From positions 1 through 64,000 of the forward strand of contig CAWJXS010000013.1 in NCBI GenBank assembly GCA_963846885.1: DNA of 64,000 nucleotides, read 5' to 3'. The notes under the pieces were generated by a model that searched no databases, was not told the DNA's origin, and saw only the letters and a program-made list of their open reading frames with translations. Shown one piece after another: positions 53,901 through 61,057 of the stretch. The stretch is from RPQJ01 sp963846885 (lineage in GTDB: Bacteria > Pseudomonadota > Gammaproteobacteria > Steroidobacterales > Steroidobacteraceae). How positions within the stretch are numbered: the first letter of the stretch is position 1; every line of letters begins with the position of its first letter. A program made the position numbers and the translations under genes.

Positions 53901-54139
53901 TCGGCCAGCACCTTCTCCATCGGCGTCGTGACGAGGCTCTCGACCTCCGGTGCGCTGGCGCCGGGAAACGGGATGATCACGTTCGCCATGGTCACGTTGA
54001 TCTGCGGTTCTTCCTCGCGCGGCGTGACCAGCACGGCGAAGAAGCCGAGCAGCAGCGCGGTGAGTCCCAGCAGCGGCGTCAGCGAATTGTTCAGAAACAG
54101 GCGCGCGACGCGACCGCTGAATCCGAGAGGTTCGCTCAC
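50930..54139 (-). CDS. RND efflux permease
   Basis: Inner-membrane proton-driven pump of 1,069 residues. Both six-helix repeats and periplasmic loops are present. TM4 carries the proton-relay Asp pair in IFAIGILVDDAIVVVENIHRH. N-terminal ARLFLNNSLTPLLGLTALLLG and the REEEPQINVTMANV loop place it in the HAE1/AcrB-like branch; no heavy-metal methionine set was recognised. Its start overlaps the adaptor stop by four bases. Substrate unknown; context suggests sulfur compounds or stress products. Confidence 0.9.
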   Translation of the reverse strand: MSEPLGFSGRVARLFLNNSLTPLLGLTALLLGFFAVLVTPREEEPQINVTMANVIIPFPGASAPEVESLVTTPMEKVLAEISGVKHIYSVSRPGAAVITVQFKVGQERTDAIVRLWNAIYSNQDWRPAGLGVGQPLVKPKGIDDVPVMSLTLWTRDETRGAFELQQVAHAVESELKRVPGTRNVYTIGGPDEIVAVTLDAQRLAGHGLTVPDLVAALQAANVVQHAGSLVSAEGVLPLAAGQFLASRDDVAQVIVAVRDGRPVYLQDVAAVKFGADQPEQYVTFGTGPAAQSRGIDFAGVSPAVTLAISKKPGENAIDVTNAVLARMEHLRGTYIPEGVEVTVTRNYGDTANEKAVKLIQKLMFATASVVLLVWLTVGWREAVVVGAAVVITLAATLFASWAWGFTINRVSLFALIFAIGILVDDAIVVVENIHRHMQLHPGQPLDELIPLAVDEVGGPTILATFTVIAALLPMAFVSGLMGPYMSPIPINASMGMLISLALALAFTPWLSRRLLSHGHASHENADPAADRLHRFFERLMAPFLRGDAARPHRHRLYLGTLAAIALAVSLVVVQWVVLKMLPFDNKSEFQVVLDMPEGTPVETTARVLDELAAEVARRPEVTDYQVYAGTSAPINFNGLVRQYYLRSGPEVGDIQVNLVDKHHRDKQSHEIALEVRPALAAIGKRHGGSVKIVEVPPGPPVQAPLVAEIYGPFQAGQQQLTRDLRKIFEATEGVVDVDDSLEAPSPRLVVAIDRQKAAMLGVNQAEAVQTLAAGLGGLDATYARIGRETYPIPVRLELEVPAKADLASVLALQVRSHSGARVPLSEITTTTRQPWENAIYHKDLLPMAWVTADSVGATDSPLYGMFSMVGTLKEQMPDVTQYFFAQPDDPYRPSVKWDGEWQITFETFRDMGLAYSVGLVLIYLLVVAQFGSYAVPLVIMAPIPLTIIGVMPGHALLGAQFTATSMIGMIALAGIIVRNSILLVDFINLEVARGQPLADAVIGAAAVRARPIALTAVAAMTGAFFILDDPIFNGLAVSLIFGILVSTVLTLVLIPILYFSYRNRKTAAA

Positions 54140-55224
54140 GGCCGTTGACCCGTACCCGCGCGCGCAACGATGCCCGCGGCGGCGGGGTCGAGGGCGACTT
54201 TTTCACCGCGGGCGAGTCCCGCGATCACTTCTATCTCGTCACCCGTGCGGCGGCCGAGGCGCACCTGGCGCAGGACCACGGCACCCTCGGGCGTCACGAC
54301 ATAGACGGCGCGCAGTTCGCTGCGTTCGATGACGGCGCCGAACGGCACGAGGATGCGGTTCGACTCGCCGACGACGATCCCGACTTTGGCGAACGTGCCC
54401 GGGGCGAGCGGCTGCGCGCCCTCCGGCAAGTCGATTCGCGCGCGGAACGTGCCCGACTGCGGCTCGGCCGACGGATACAGGGTAATCCCGGCCGCGGTGA
54501 TGCGTTCATCCCCGACGTAGACCTGCGCCTTGCGCGCTTCCTGCACCGCTCGCGCCGCGCTTTGCGGCACTTCGGCCACGACCCGCATCGCTGCCATCGA
54601 TGCGATCGTCAGCAACGGCGTGCCGGGCGATACGGCCTCCCCCGACTGCACGCGCTTGGCAGTGACCACGCCCGCGTAGGGCGCGCGCAGTTCGGTGTAG
54701 GCCACGCCTTCCTGCGCCGATTCGAGCGCGGCGCGCGTGGCCGCGAGATTCGCCGCGGCCGCAGCGCGCGCAGCGACGGCTTCGTCGTAGGTGGCACGGG
54801 CCACGACCTTGCGCTCGTACATGTCGCGGATGCGGTCATGCTGCGCGCTCGCCTGTGCGTCTTGCGCGCGCGCAGCCTGCAGCGCTGCCTGGGCCTGGCC
54901 GAGTCCAGCCACCTGCTCGGAGGCGCGCAGGCGCAGCAGCAGTTGACCGGGCTGCACCCGGTCATTGATGTCGACGGCGACCTCCGCGACTCGTCCGGCG
55001 GTCTGCGCCGAGAGCGTCGCCTGATTCACGGCCTCGACCACTCCATCGAGCATGAGCTCGGACGGCGTGGCCTGATCGCCCACCGTCAGCGTGACGAGCT
55101 TCGACGCGGCGGCGGATGGCGTGGTCGCCGCGGGCTCCGCCCGGTCGTCACAGCCGGCCAGCAGGGCGAAGACTGCAGCGACAGCACCGACGTGCAGCGC
55201 TGCGCGGGATGAGGCGAGGTGCAT
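54136..55224 (-). CDS. RND periplasmic adaptor, lipoprotein
   Basis: Membrane-fusion protein of 362 residues. Lipobox LLAGC gives a lipid anchor. Then the barrel-sandwich hybrid half (LMLDGVVEAVNQATLSAQTAGRVAEV), an alpha-hairpin with Ala-rich coiled coil (AQAALQAARAQDAQASAQHDRIRDMYE), the second lipoyl half (AYTELRAPYAGVVTAKRVQSGEAV) and the beta-barrel (GAQPLAPGTFAKVGIV). Coupled to the permease by ATGA-type overlap. Confidence 0.92.
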   Translation of the reverse strand: MHLASSRAALHVGAVAAVFALLAGCDDRAEPAATTPSAAASKLVTLTVGDQATPSELMLDGVVEAVNQATLSAQTAGRVAEVAVDINDRVQPGQLLLRLRASEQVAGLGQAQAALQAARAQDAQASAQHDRIRDMYERKVVARATYDEAVAARAAAAANLAATRAALESAQEGVAYTELRAPYAGVVTAKRVQSGEAVSPGTPLLTIASMAAMRVVAEVPQSAARAVQEARKAQVYVGDERITAAGITLYPSAEPQSGTFRARIDLPEGAQPLAPGTFAKVGIVVGESNRILVPFGAVIERSELRAVYVVTPEGAVVLRQVRLGRRTGDEIEVIAGLARGEKVALDPAAAGIVARAGTGQRP

Positions 55225-55243
55225 GGCCGCGTCCTTGCTCGAT

Positions 55244-55444
55244 TCAGAAGGCAGCGCCCGGCTTCACGCCGGCCTTGCGCAGGATGAGCGCGAGCGGGCA
55301 GAAGCCGGTGAACGAAGACTGCAGCAGGTTGGCGCCGACGAAGGCTGTCAGCCAGTACCAGTTCGGCGACACGAAATGGCCGAGCAGGAGGCTCACCAAC
55401 ACCATGGTGCCGGCAAAGGCCATGACGAAGCGGTCGATGCTCAT
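55244..55444 (-). CDS. DUF2892 small membrane protein
   Basis: 66-residue protein with two transmembrane helices (FVMAFAGTMVLVSLLLG; YWLTAFVGANLLQSSFTGFCPLALIL). The FTGFCPL motif with a Cys and the start MSIDRFVM are typical of the DUF2892/YgaP-membrane-part family. In YgaP the same unit is fused to a rhodanese; here the rhodanese is the gene immediately upstream. Likely handles sulfur at the membrane. Confidence 0.85.
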   Translation of the reverse strand: MSIDRFVMAFAGTMVLVSLLLGHFVSPNWYWLTAFVGANLLQSSFTGFCPLALILRKAGVKPGAAF

Positions 55445-55468
55445 TGTTTCACTCCTTGGCGAGGCCGC

Positions 55469-55825
55469 TCAGCAGCGGCCGTTTTCCACGACTTGGCCCG
55501 TGGTCGGGTCGATGCGGATCAGCGGCAGGCCGGCGGCTTTCCACGCGTTGATCCCACCTTCGAGATTGACGACACCCTGGTGGCCCGCGGTGAGCAGCGC
55601 CTGCGCAGCGCGCATCGAACGACCGCCCGCGGCGCATTGCACGACGACCTTGCGGCCCTCGGCGGGCACGGCTTTGGGATCGAACGTGGACAGCGGGTAG
55701 AGCAGCGCGCCCGGGATGCGTTCGAACGCGTATTCGTTCGGCTCGCGCACGTCGACGAGCAGGATCTCGCCGCTGGCGAGCGCGTCACGGATCTCGGCCG
55801 GGGATGCCTGGGTGATCGTGGTCAT
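55469..55825 (-). CDS. rhodanese-like sulfurtransferase
   Basis: Single-domain rhodanese of 118 residues. The active-site loop CAAGGRS has the persulfide Cys. LLVDVREPNEYAFERIPGALLYPL and GVVNLEGGINAWKAAGLPL are the CH2-type motifs. It lies between the Blh hydrolase and the DUF2892 gene, so a YgaP-like sulfane transfer pair is likely. Confidence 0.93.
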   Translation of the reverse strand: MTTITQASPAEIRDALASGEILLVDVREPNEYAFERIPGALLYPLSTFDPKAVPAEGRKVVVQCAAGGRSMRAAQALLTAGHQGVVNLEGGINAWKAAGLPLIRIDPTTGQVVENGRC

Positions 55826-55859
55826 GGGGTTCCTCGAATTATGGGAGTCCGGATGGAGG

Positions 55860-56735
55860 TCAGCGTTGCGGCTTGCCGAAGACGTCGAGCGGTAACCGCA
55901 GGCAACGGACGCCGTCGGCCGCGGGCGGCGGCAGGTGACCCGCCTGGATGTTGACCTGCACCGACGGAATGATCAGGTTCGGCACGTCGAGCGTGGCGTC
56001 GCGCCCGGTGCGCATCCGGACAAAAGACGCCTCGTCGACGCCTACGCGGATATGCGTGTTGGCGCGTCGCTGTTCGTCGATGCTGGTCTCGCAGACGGCG
56101 GCGCGGCCGCCGGGCGAGTAGTCGTGGCAGACGAAGACGCGCGTGCCGGCCGGCAGTGAGAACAGGCGCTGCACCGAGCGATACAACTGGGCCGCGTCGC
56201 CGCCCGGGAAGTCGCAGCGGGCCGACCCGCTGTCCGGCATGAAGAGCGTGTCGCCGATGAACACCGCGTCGCCGATGAGGTAGCTCAAGCTGTCGTTGGT
56301 GTGGCCCGGGGTCGGGATCACGTGGATCGAGCTGCGGCCGAGCGGCAGGGTCGCGTCGTCCTCGAGCAGGCGGTCGAACTGGCTGCCGTCGGGCACGAAC
56401 TCCGGTCCGAGTCCGAACAGCGTCTTGAAGGTGCGCTGCACCGAGGTGATGCCGGCGCCGATCGCGACTTCGCCGCCGAGCTGCTGCTTCACGTATTGCG
56501 CGGACGAGAGGTGGTCCGCGTGCGCGTGGGTCTCGAGGATCCAGCGCACCGTGAGGCCCTGCTCGCGGCAGTGCGCGATGAGCTGGTCGACCGCCTGCGT
56601 ACCGGTGCGCGCGGATTTCCAGTCGTAGTCGAGTACCGGGTCGATGATGGCGGCCACGCGCGTGGCCGGATCGGCGACGACGTAACTCCAGGTGCCGGTG
56701 GCGGGGTGATGAAAAGGGGTGACGGTCGGCTGCAC
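55860..56735 (-). CDS. blh: Blh-type MBL-fold persulfide dioxygenase/hydrolase
   Basis: Metallo-beta-lactamase-fold protein of 291 residues (Blh/ETHE1 side). Metal ligands: THAHADHLSSA, PTPGHTNDSLSY, IGDTLF, VCHDY. Start at GTG 56735 (VQPTVTPFHHPATGTWSYVV) with AGAGGG upstream; the frame is open to TTG 56789, but that TTG is the -35 of its own promoter. In other bacteria Blh oxidises persulfides and is repressed by BigR/SqrR. First gene of a seven-gene operon. Confidence 0.9.
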   Translation of the reverse strand: MQPTVTPFHHPATGTWSYVVADPATRVAAIIDPVLDYDWKSARTGTQAVDQLIAHCREQGLTVRWILETHAHADHLSSAQYVKQQLGGEVAIGAGITSVQRTFKTLFGLGPEFVPDGSQFDRLLEDDATLPLGRSSIHVIPTPGHTNDSLSYLIGDAVFIGDTLFMPDSGSARCDFPGGDAAQLYRSVQRLFSLPAGTRVFVCHDYSPGGRAAVCETSIDEQRRANTHIRVGVDEASFVRMRTGRDATLDVPNLIIPSVQVNIQAGHLPPPAADGVRCLRLPLDVFGKPQR

Positions 56736-56760
56736 GTGGCTTTTCCCTCTGCGTGTCGTC

Positions 56761-56789
56761 ACAATATTAGTCATATCTAATTTAGTCAA
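56761..56789 (-). promoter_or_regulatory. promoter of the blh operon
   Basis: TTGACT (56789-56784) and TATTGT (56766-56761) on the minus strand are separated by exactly 17 bases. Transcription would begin just before the GTG start of blh. Confidence 0.75.
56766..56781. promoter_or_regulatory. operator dyad in the blh-ArsR intergenic region
   Basis: ATTAG-TCATAT-CTAAT, an inverted repeat covering the blh promoter spacer and touching its -10. A TTTAGTCAAT half-site follows at 56781. It is the best candidate for the binding site of the divergent ArsR regulator. TATACT at 56796-56801 could be the -10 of the regulator gene. Confidence 0.7.
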
Positions 56790-56824
56790 TACTGATATAC
56801 TGGCAGCGAACCGGAGCCCCGCCC

Positions 56825-57220
56825 ATGCCGCGATCCCCTGCCACCCGCATGCCCGACCTGAGCCGTCTCGCCGAGATGCACGAGCACGCGGGCGAAGCCG
56901 CGCAGTTGATGAAGGCGCTCGGCAACGAACAGCGCCTGCTGATTCTCTGCAACCTGCTCGAAGGGCCGTTGTCGGTCGGCGAACTGAACGAGCGCGTGCA
57001 ACTCAGCCAGTCCGCCCTGTCGCAGCACCTGGCAGTGCTGCGCGACCTGCAGCTGGTCGAGACGCGCCGCGAGGCGCAGTCCGTCTATTACTCGTTGCCC
57101 GCGGGCCCGGTGCTGCAGGTGATGGCATTGCTGCAGCAGATCTACTGCAGTGCGCCCGCGCCTCGCGTCCGCAGGTCCGCATCGGGGCGCAACCGCTCCC
57201 CGCGTTCGTCCGTGTGCTGA
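56825..57220 (+). CDS. ArsR-family regulator, BigR/SqrR-like persulfide sensor
   Basis: Winged-helix repressor of 131 residues. Order: QLMKALGNEQRLLILCNLLEG (Cys in helix 2), recognition helix QSALSQHLAVLRDLQLVETRREAQ, wing SVYYSLPAGP, and a C-terminal helix with a second Cys (LLQQIYCSAPA). These two Cys correspond to the pair that forms a polysulfide bridge in BigR/SqrR. Divergent from blh across an AT-rich operator. It overlaps the TSUP gene by GTGCTGA. Confidence 0.9.
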   Translation: MPRSPATRMPDLSRLAEMHEHAGEAAQLMKALGNEQRLLILCNLLEGPLSVGELNERVQLSQSALSQHLAVLRDLQLVETRREAQSVYYSLPAGPVLQVMALLQQIYCSAPAPRVRRSASGRNRSPRSSVC

Positions 57221-57981
57221 TTGCGCTTGCAGGTGCGGTCGCTATAGGGCTGAGCCTGGGACTGCTGGGCTCGGGCGGTTCGATCCTCACGGTGCCCGTG
57301 CTGCACTACCTGCTCGGCCAGCCCGAGCAGGCGGCCATTGGCGGCTCGTTGCTGGTGGTCGGACTGATCGCCGCCGCTGCCGCGGTTCCCCACGCACTCG
57401 CGCGACAGATCGCCTGGCACGACGTGTTCTGGTTCGGCGTTCCGGGCATGGCCGGTGCGTGGGCAGGCGCCAGCCTCGCGCGGTTCGTGCCCGGCGCCGT
57501 ACAGCTCGCGGCGTTCGCTCTCGCCATGCTCGTGGCGGCGTGGCGCATGCTCGCGACCGGCGCACCCGAAACCGGCAGGAGGGCTACAGCCGCGCGACGC
57601 GCCCCTGTCATCGCCGGTGGCGCCGGCGTCGGGCTGCTCAGCGGTCTGGTCGGCGTCGGCGGAGGCTTCCTGATCGTGCCTGCACTGGTGCTGCTGGCCC
57701 GCGTACCCGTGGCACGGGCGGTTGGCACCAGCCTCGCCGTCATCACGTTGAACTCGATCGTGGGATTCATCACCTACCAGGGCGTGCTGCAGGCGAAGGG
57801 GGTGGCGCTCGACTACCCGACGCTCGGCCTCGTGGCGGGCGTGGGCATTGCTGGCAGCATCGTCGGTCACCGCATCGGTCGCCGCCTGCCGCAAGCCGTG
57901 CTGCGACGGCTGTTCGGTGCCGTGTTGCTGCTGATCGCGGGCGCGATCGTCGTCGACGTCGCGCGGCGGTTGGCCGGCTAG
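57214..57981 (+). CDS. TSUP (TauE/SafE) membrane permease
   Basis: Inner-membrane protein of 255 residues with about eight transmembrane helices and the two TSUP repeats: GLSLGLLGSGGSILTVPVLHYLLG and GLLSGLVGVGGGFLIVPALVLLA. GTG at 57214 overlaps the regulator's stop. The family moves sulfite, sulfoacetate, taurine or similar anions; with BigR-like genes it is thought to export sulfite. The frame is open upstream, without homology. Confidence 0.88.
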   Translation: MLIALAGAVAIGLSLGLLGSGGSILTVPVLHYLLGQPEQAAIGGSLLVVGLIAAAAAVPHALARQIAWHDVFWFGVPGMAGAWAGASLARFVPGAVQLAAFALAMLVAAWRMLATGAPETGRRATAARRAPVIAGGAGVGLLSGLVGVGGGFLIVPALVLLARVPVARAVGTSLAVITLNSIVGFITYQGVLQAKGVALDYPTLGLVAGVGIAGSIVGHRIGRRLPQAVLRRLFGAVLLLIAGAIVVDVARRLAG

Positions 57982-58024
57982 CGCGCCGCCGGCTCGCGGA
58001 CGGCGCAGCGCCGCAGGCGCTCGC

Positions 58025-58276
58025 TCACGCGGACTTGCCGCCCTCGAGATCGGCCAGGCGCTGTTCGAGGGCGGTCAGCTTTTCACGCGTTCGCCGCAGC
58101 ACCGCGCTCTGCACGTCGAATTCCTCCCGCGTCACCAGGTCGAGCCGGGCCAGTTGCGCCTGCAGCACGCCCTTGAAGTTCTGTTCGAGGTCGCGCCGCA
58201 GCGCGGACACGTTCTCGGGCACGGCGCCCGCCAGGCGGCGTGCGAGGTCGTCGATCATGCGCGGGTCGAATGCCAT
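58025..58276 (-). CDS. ubiK: ubiquinone biosynthesis accessory factor UbiK
   Basis: 83-residue coiled-coil protein of the BMFP/YqiC family. MAFDPRMIDDLARRLAGAVP and the C-terminal EEFDVQSAVLRRTREKLTALEQRLADLE are clear matches. It helps the UbiJ-containing complex for aerobic ubiquinone synthesis. It stands alone, convergent with the TSUP gene. A heptamer array begins 13 bases upstream of its ATG, and no ribosome site is visible there. Confidence 0.9.
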   Translation of the reverse strand: MAFDPRMIDDLARRLAGAVPENVSALRRDLEQNFKGVLQAQLARLDLVTREEFDVQSAVLRRTREKLTALEQRLADLEGGKSA

Positions 58277-58289
58277 GGGGGAATGACCA

Positions 58290-58321
58290 GGGGGGGCTAG
58301 GGGCTAGGGGCTAGGGGCTAG
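58290..58321. repeat. heptamer array, one arm only
   Basis: Four tandem GGGGCTA units after a G-run, ending GTTTAAGAC. No core or opposite arm follows. It lies in the divergent space between ubiK and glnK. Confidence 0.85.
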
Positions 58322-58440
58322 TTTAAGACAATAAGCGGGGCCGCTCCGTACTGAAGCAATGCACCGCGACCGTGCGCCACGTTGGTGCGCCACCTTTGCC
58401 CGGCGGACCGTAAGCCCCGCAGAAAGCCGTCCCGACGGCG

Positions 58441-58456
58441 TGGCACGGATTCTGCA
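58441..58456 (+). promoter_or_regulatory. sigma-54 promoter of glnK-amtB
   Basis: TGGCACGGATTCTGCA has the -24 GG and -12 GC dinucleotides at the right 10-base spacing. Only one base differs from the TGGCACG-N4-TTGCA consensus. It lies about 50 bases upstream of glnK. Confidence 0.85.
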
Positions 58457-58508
58457 TTGAGGGTCTCCGACGTTCTGCGCGACCACGGTCGCCAAGGGAG
58501 ACCACTCG

Positions 58509-58847
58509 ATGAAGCTCATCACCGCCGTCATCAAGCCTTTCAAGCTCGATGAAGTGCGCCAGGCCATTGCCGACATCGGCGTGCAGGGCGTCACCGTCAC
58601 CGAGGTGCAGGGCTTCGGACGGCAGCGCGGGCACACCGAGCTCTATCGCGGCGCCGAGTACCGCGTCGATTTCCTGCCCAAGACCAAGATCGAGATTGCC
58701 GTCGACGACACGATCGTCGAGCAGGTGATCGAGGCCATCACCAACGTCGCCCGCACCGGCAAGATCGGCGACGGCAAGATTTTCGTGACCCAGCTCGACC
58801 AGGCCGTGCGCATCCGCACTGGCGAAGCCGGCGCCGAAGCCGTCTAG
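58509..58847 (+). CDS. glnK: nitrogen regulatory P-II protein
   Basis: Trimeric signal protein of 112 residues sensing 2-oxoglutarate, ATP/ADP and uridylylation state. T-loop Tyr is in ELYRGAEYRVDF; B-loop TGKIGDGKIFV; N-terminal MKLITAVIKPFKLDEVR. It lies upstream of amtB with 64 bases between, so GlnK is the natural gate of that channel. Confidence 0.95.
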   Translation: MKLITAVIKPFKLDEVRQAIADIGVQGVTVTEVQGFGRQRGHTELYRGAEYRVDFLPKTKIEIAVDDTIVEQVIEAITNVARTGKIGDGKIFVTQLDQAVRIRTGEAGAEAV

Positions 58848-58911
58848 GTCGCGAACCGCACCCCCGACAACCCCGCGCCATGCACAGATTCATCGACAGG
58901 AGTAAACACCA

Positions 58912-60318
58912 GTGAAGACCTCGACCGCCGCGCCAAGCCGCATGTGGCCTGCAGCGCTCGCATTGGGCGCCATGCTTGCGCCCGCCCTGGGACTCGCCCA
59001 GGACGTTCCCGTGCCCGACAAGGGTGACACGGCCTGGATGATGACCTCGACGGTCCTCGTCATCCTCATGACGATCCCCGGCCTCGCGCTGTTCTATGCG
59101 GGCATGGTGCGGTCGAAGAACGTGCTGTCGCTGCTGATGCAGGTCTTCATGACCTTCTGCCTGATGGCGCTGCTGTGGGCGATCTACGGCTACAGCCTCG
59201 CCTTCACGCAGGGCTCGACCCCGTTCATCGGCGGCTTCGACCGGCTGTTCCTGCAAGGCTTGACCACGAGCTCGGTGGCGGCGACGTTCAGCAAGGGCGT
59301 CTACCTGCCGGAGTTCACCTGGTTCATCTTCCAGCTCACGTTCGCGGCCATCACGCCGGCCCTGATCGTCGGCGCCTTCGCCGAACGCATCAAGTTCAGC
59401 GCGGTGCTGCTGTTCGTGACGATCTGGTTCACGTTCGCCTACCTGCCGATGGCGCACATGGTCTGGTGGTGGGCGGGTCCTGACGCGTACACGGACGCAG
59501 CCGCGGGCGCTGCAGCCGCGGAGACCGCGGGCTACCTGTTCCAGAAGGGCGCGCTCGACTTCGCCGGCGGCACGGTCGTGCACATCAACGCCGGCATCGC
59601 AGGCCTCGTGGGCGCGCTCATGCTGGGCAAGCGCATCGGCTTCGGCACGACCGCAATGCCGCCGCACAACGTGCCGATGGTCATGATCGGCGCCTCGCTG
59701 CTGTGGGTGGGCTGGTTCGGTTTCAACGTCGGTTCGGGCCTGGAAGCGAATGGCTTCACCAGCATGGTGTTCGCCAACACGATCCTGGCCACGGCCGCAG
59801 CTGCACTCGCCTGGTCCTTCGCTGAATGGGTGCACCGCGGCACGCCGACGATGCTCGGCGCAGCTTCGGGTGCGGTCGCCGGCCTCGTCGCCATCACGCC
59901 GGCTTGCGGCTGGGTCGGACCGATGGGCGCGATCGCGATCGGCATCATCGCTGGCCTGATCTGCCTCTATGCAGTGGTCGGCCTGAAGAAGGCGCTGGGC
60001 TACGACGACTCGCTCGACGTGTTCGGCGTGCACTGCGTGGGCGGCATCGTGGGCGCGCTGCTCACGGCCGTGTTCTGCAGCCCGTCCCTCGGCGGCACCG
60101 GCGTGTACGACTACGTCGCCAACGCCGTGGCTCCGTACGACATGGCTGCGCAGTTCAAGGCGCAACTGTGGGGCGTGCTGACCGCGCTGGTCTGGTCCGG
60201 CGTGGTGGCTGCGGTCGCCTTCAAGGTCATCGACCTGGTGATCGGCCTGCGCGTGCCGGAAGAGGCCGAGCGCGAGGGCCTCGACACGGTGTCGCATGGC
60301 GAGCGTGCCTACAACTGA
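58912..60318 (+). CDS. amtB: ammonium transporter
   Basis: Trimeric Amt/MEP/Rh channel of 468 residues. A signal peptide (MWPAALALGAMLAPALGLAQ) precedes eleven helices. Conserved parts: DKGDTAWMMTSTVLVILMTIPGLALFYAGMVRSKN, the twin-His pore residue in GGTVVHINAGIAGLVGA, and DVFGVHCVGGIVGALLTAVF. GTG start at 58912 has AGGAG nine bases upstream. Followed by a strong terminator. Confidence 0.96.
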   Translation: MKTSTAAPSRMWPAALALGAMLAPALGLAQDVPVPDKGDTAWMMTSTVLVILMTIPGLALFYAGMVRSKNVLSLLMQVFMTFCLMALLWAIYGYSLAFTQGSTPFIGGFDRLFLQGLTTSSVAATFSKGVYLPEFTWFIFQLTFAAITPALIVGAFAERIKFSAVLLFVTIWFTFAYLPMAHMVWWWAGPDAYTDAAAGAAAAETAGYLFQKGALDFAGGTVVHINAGIAGLVGALMLGKRIGFGTTAMPPHNVPMVMIGASLLWVGWFGFNVGSGLEANGFTSMVFANTILATAAAALAWSFAEWVHRGTPTMLGAASGAVAGLVAITPACGWVGPMGAIAIGIIAGLICLYAVVGLKKALGYDDSLDVFGVHCVGGIVGALLTAVFCSPSLGGTGVYDYVANAVAPYDMAAQFKAQLWGVLTALVWSGVVAAVAFKVIDLVIGLRVPEEAEREGLDTVSHGERAYN

Positions 60319-60376
60319 TTGATCGGTGTCTGTGGAGGGTGGCCGGTTCCTGGTCCGGTCACCCTCTCCCCCGCTT

Positions 60377-60404
60377 GCGGGCGCTTCGGCGCCCGCTTTT
60401 TTTT
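60377..60404 (+). terminator. intrinsic terminator after amtB
   Basis: GCGGGCGC (60377-60384), UUCG-type tetraloop TTCG, GCGCCCGC (60389-60396), then eight T residues. Confidence 0.95.
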
Positions 60405-60481
60405 GCGCTAAATCCTTGAACTGGATCAAGATTCGCGCGACCCGACGAGCCGCTGCCGACGCGGCGGCTGCTACACTTCAT

Positions 60482-60576
60482 GGGGCTAGGGGTTAGGGGC
60501 TAGGGGTTAGTCGATCCAGGAGCGGCCGCGGCAGCGGCCATCCGACTAGCCCCTAACCCCTAGCCCCTAGCCCCTT
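60482..60576. repeat. heptamer-armed inverted element, complete
   Basis: Left arm: GGGGCTA, GGGGTTA, GGGGCTA, GGGGTTA, then GTCGATCC. A 30-base interior contains its own dyad GGCCGC/GCGGCC. Right arm (60541-60576): TCCGACTAGCCCC, TAACCCC, TAGCCCC, TAGCCCC, TT. It precedes the DUF4124 gene by about 15 bases. Confidence 0.9.
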
Positions 60577-60591
60577 CTCATGGAGAGTGCG

Positions 60592-61053
60592 ATGCAAAGG
60601 TTGAGTGTGCTTCTCGCCGCGCTGGTCGCGCTGGGCTCCGCCCAGGCCAGCGAAGTGTTCGTGACCAAGGATGCCCAGGGCAACGCCGTCTACACCGATC
60701 GCCCGGAGAGCCTGCCCGCGCAGAAGGTCAAAGTGGCGACTGGCAATACCGAAACGGTCGAAGCCCAGCGCCAGTACGAGGAGAAAATGCAGGCGAACGC
60801 CGCCGCGGAAAAGTCCCAGGCCGATGCTGCGAAGCAGGCGACTGAGGCCAAAGCGGCCAAGGAACTCACCGCCGCGGACAAAGCCAAGCGCTGTCTGGAC
60901 GCGCGTGCCCGCTACGAGCAGGTCATGACGGCGCAGCGGCTCTACGAGCCCGGCGAGACCGAGGGCGAGCGCCGCTATCTCGACTCGAAGGAAATCGATT
61001 CGGCGCGCGCGTCGACCAAGAAGGCGATGGACGAGTTCTGCGCGGATCAATGA
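60592..61053 (+). CDS. DUF4124 exported protein
   Basis: Periplasmic protein of 153 residues. ATG 60592 after GGAGAG opens a signal peptide (MQRLSVLLAALVALGSAQA), then the short DUF4124 domain (EVFVTKDAQGNAVYTDRPES), then an Ala/Lys/Glu-rich helical coil. DUF4124 function is unknown. An ATG at 60580 is also in frame. Followed by an oxidoreductase gene after four bases. Confidence 0.85.
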   Translation: MQRLSVLLAALVALGSAQASEVFVTKDAQGNAVYTDRPESLPAQKVKVATGNTETVEAQRQYEEKMQANAAAEKSQADAAKQATEAKAAKELTAADKAKRCLDARARYEQVMTAQRLYEPGETEGERRYLDSKEIDSARASTKKAMDEFCADQ

Positions 61054-61057
61054 TCCC

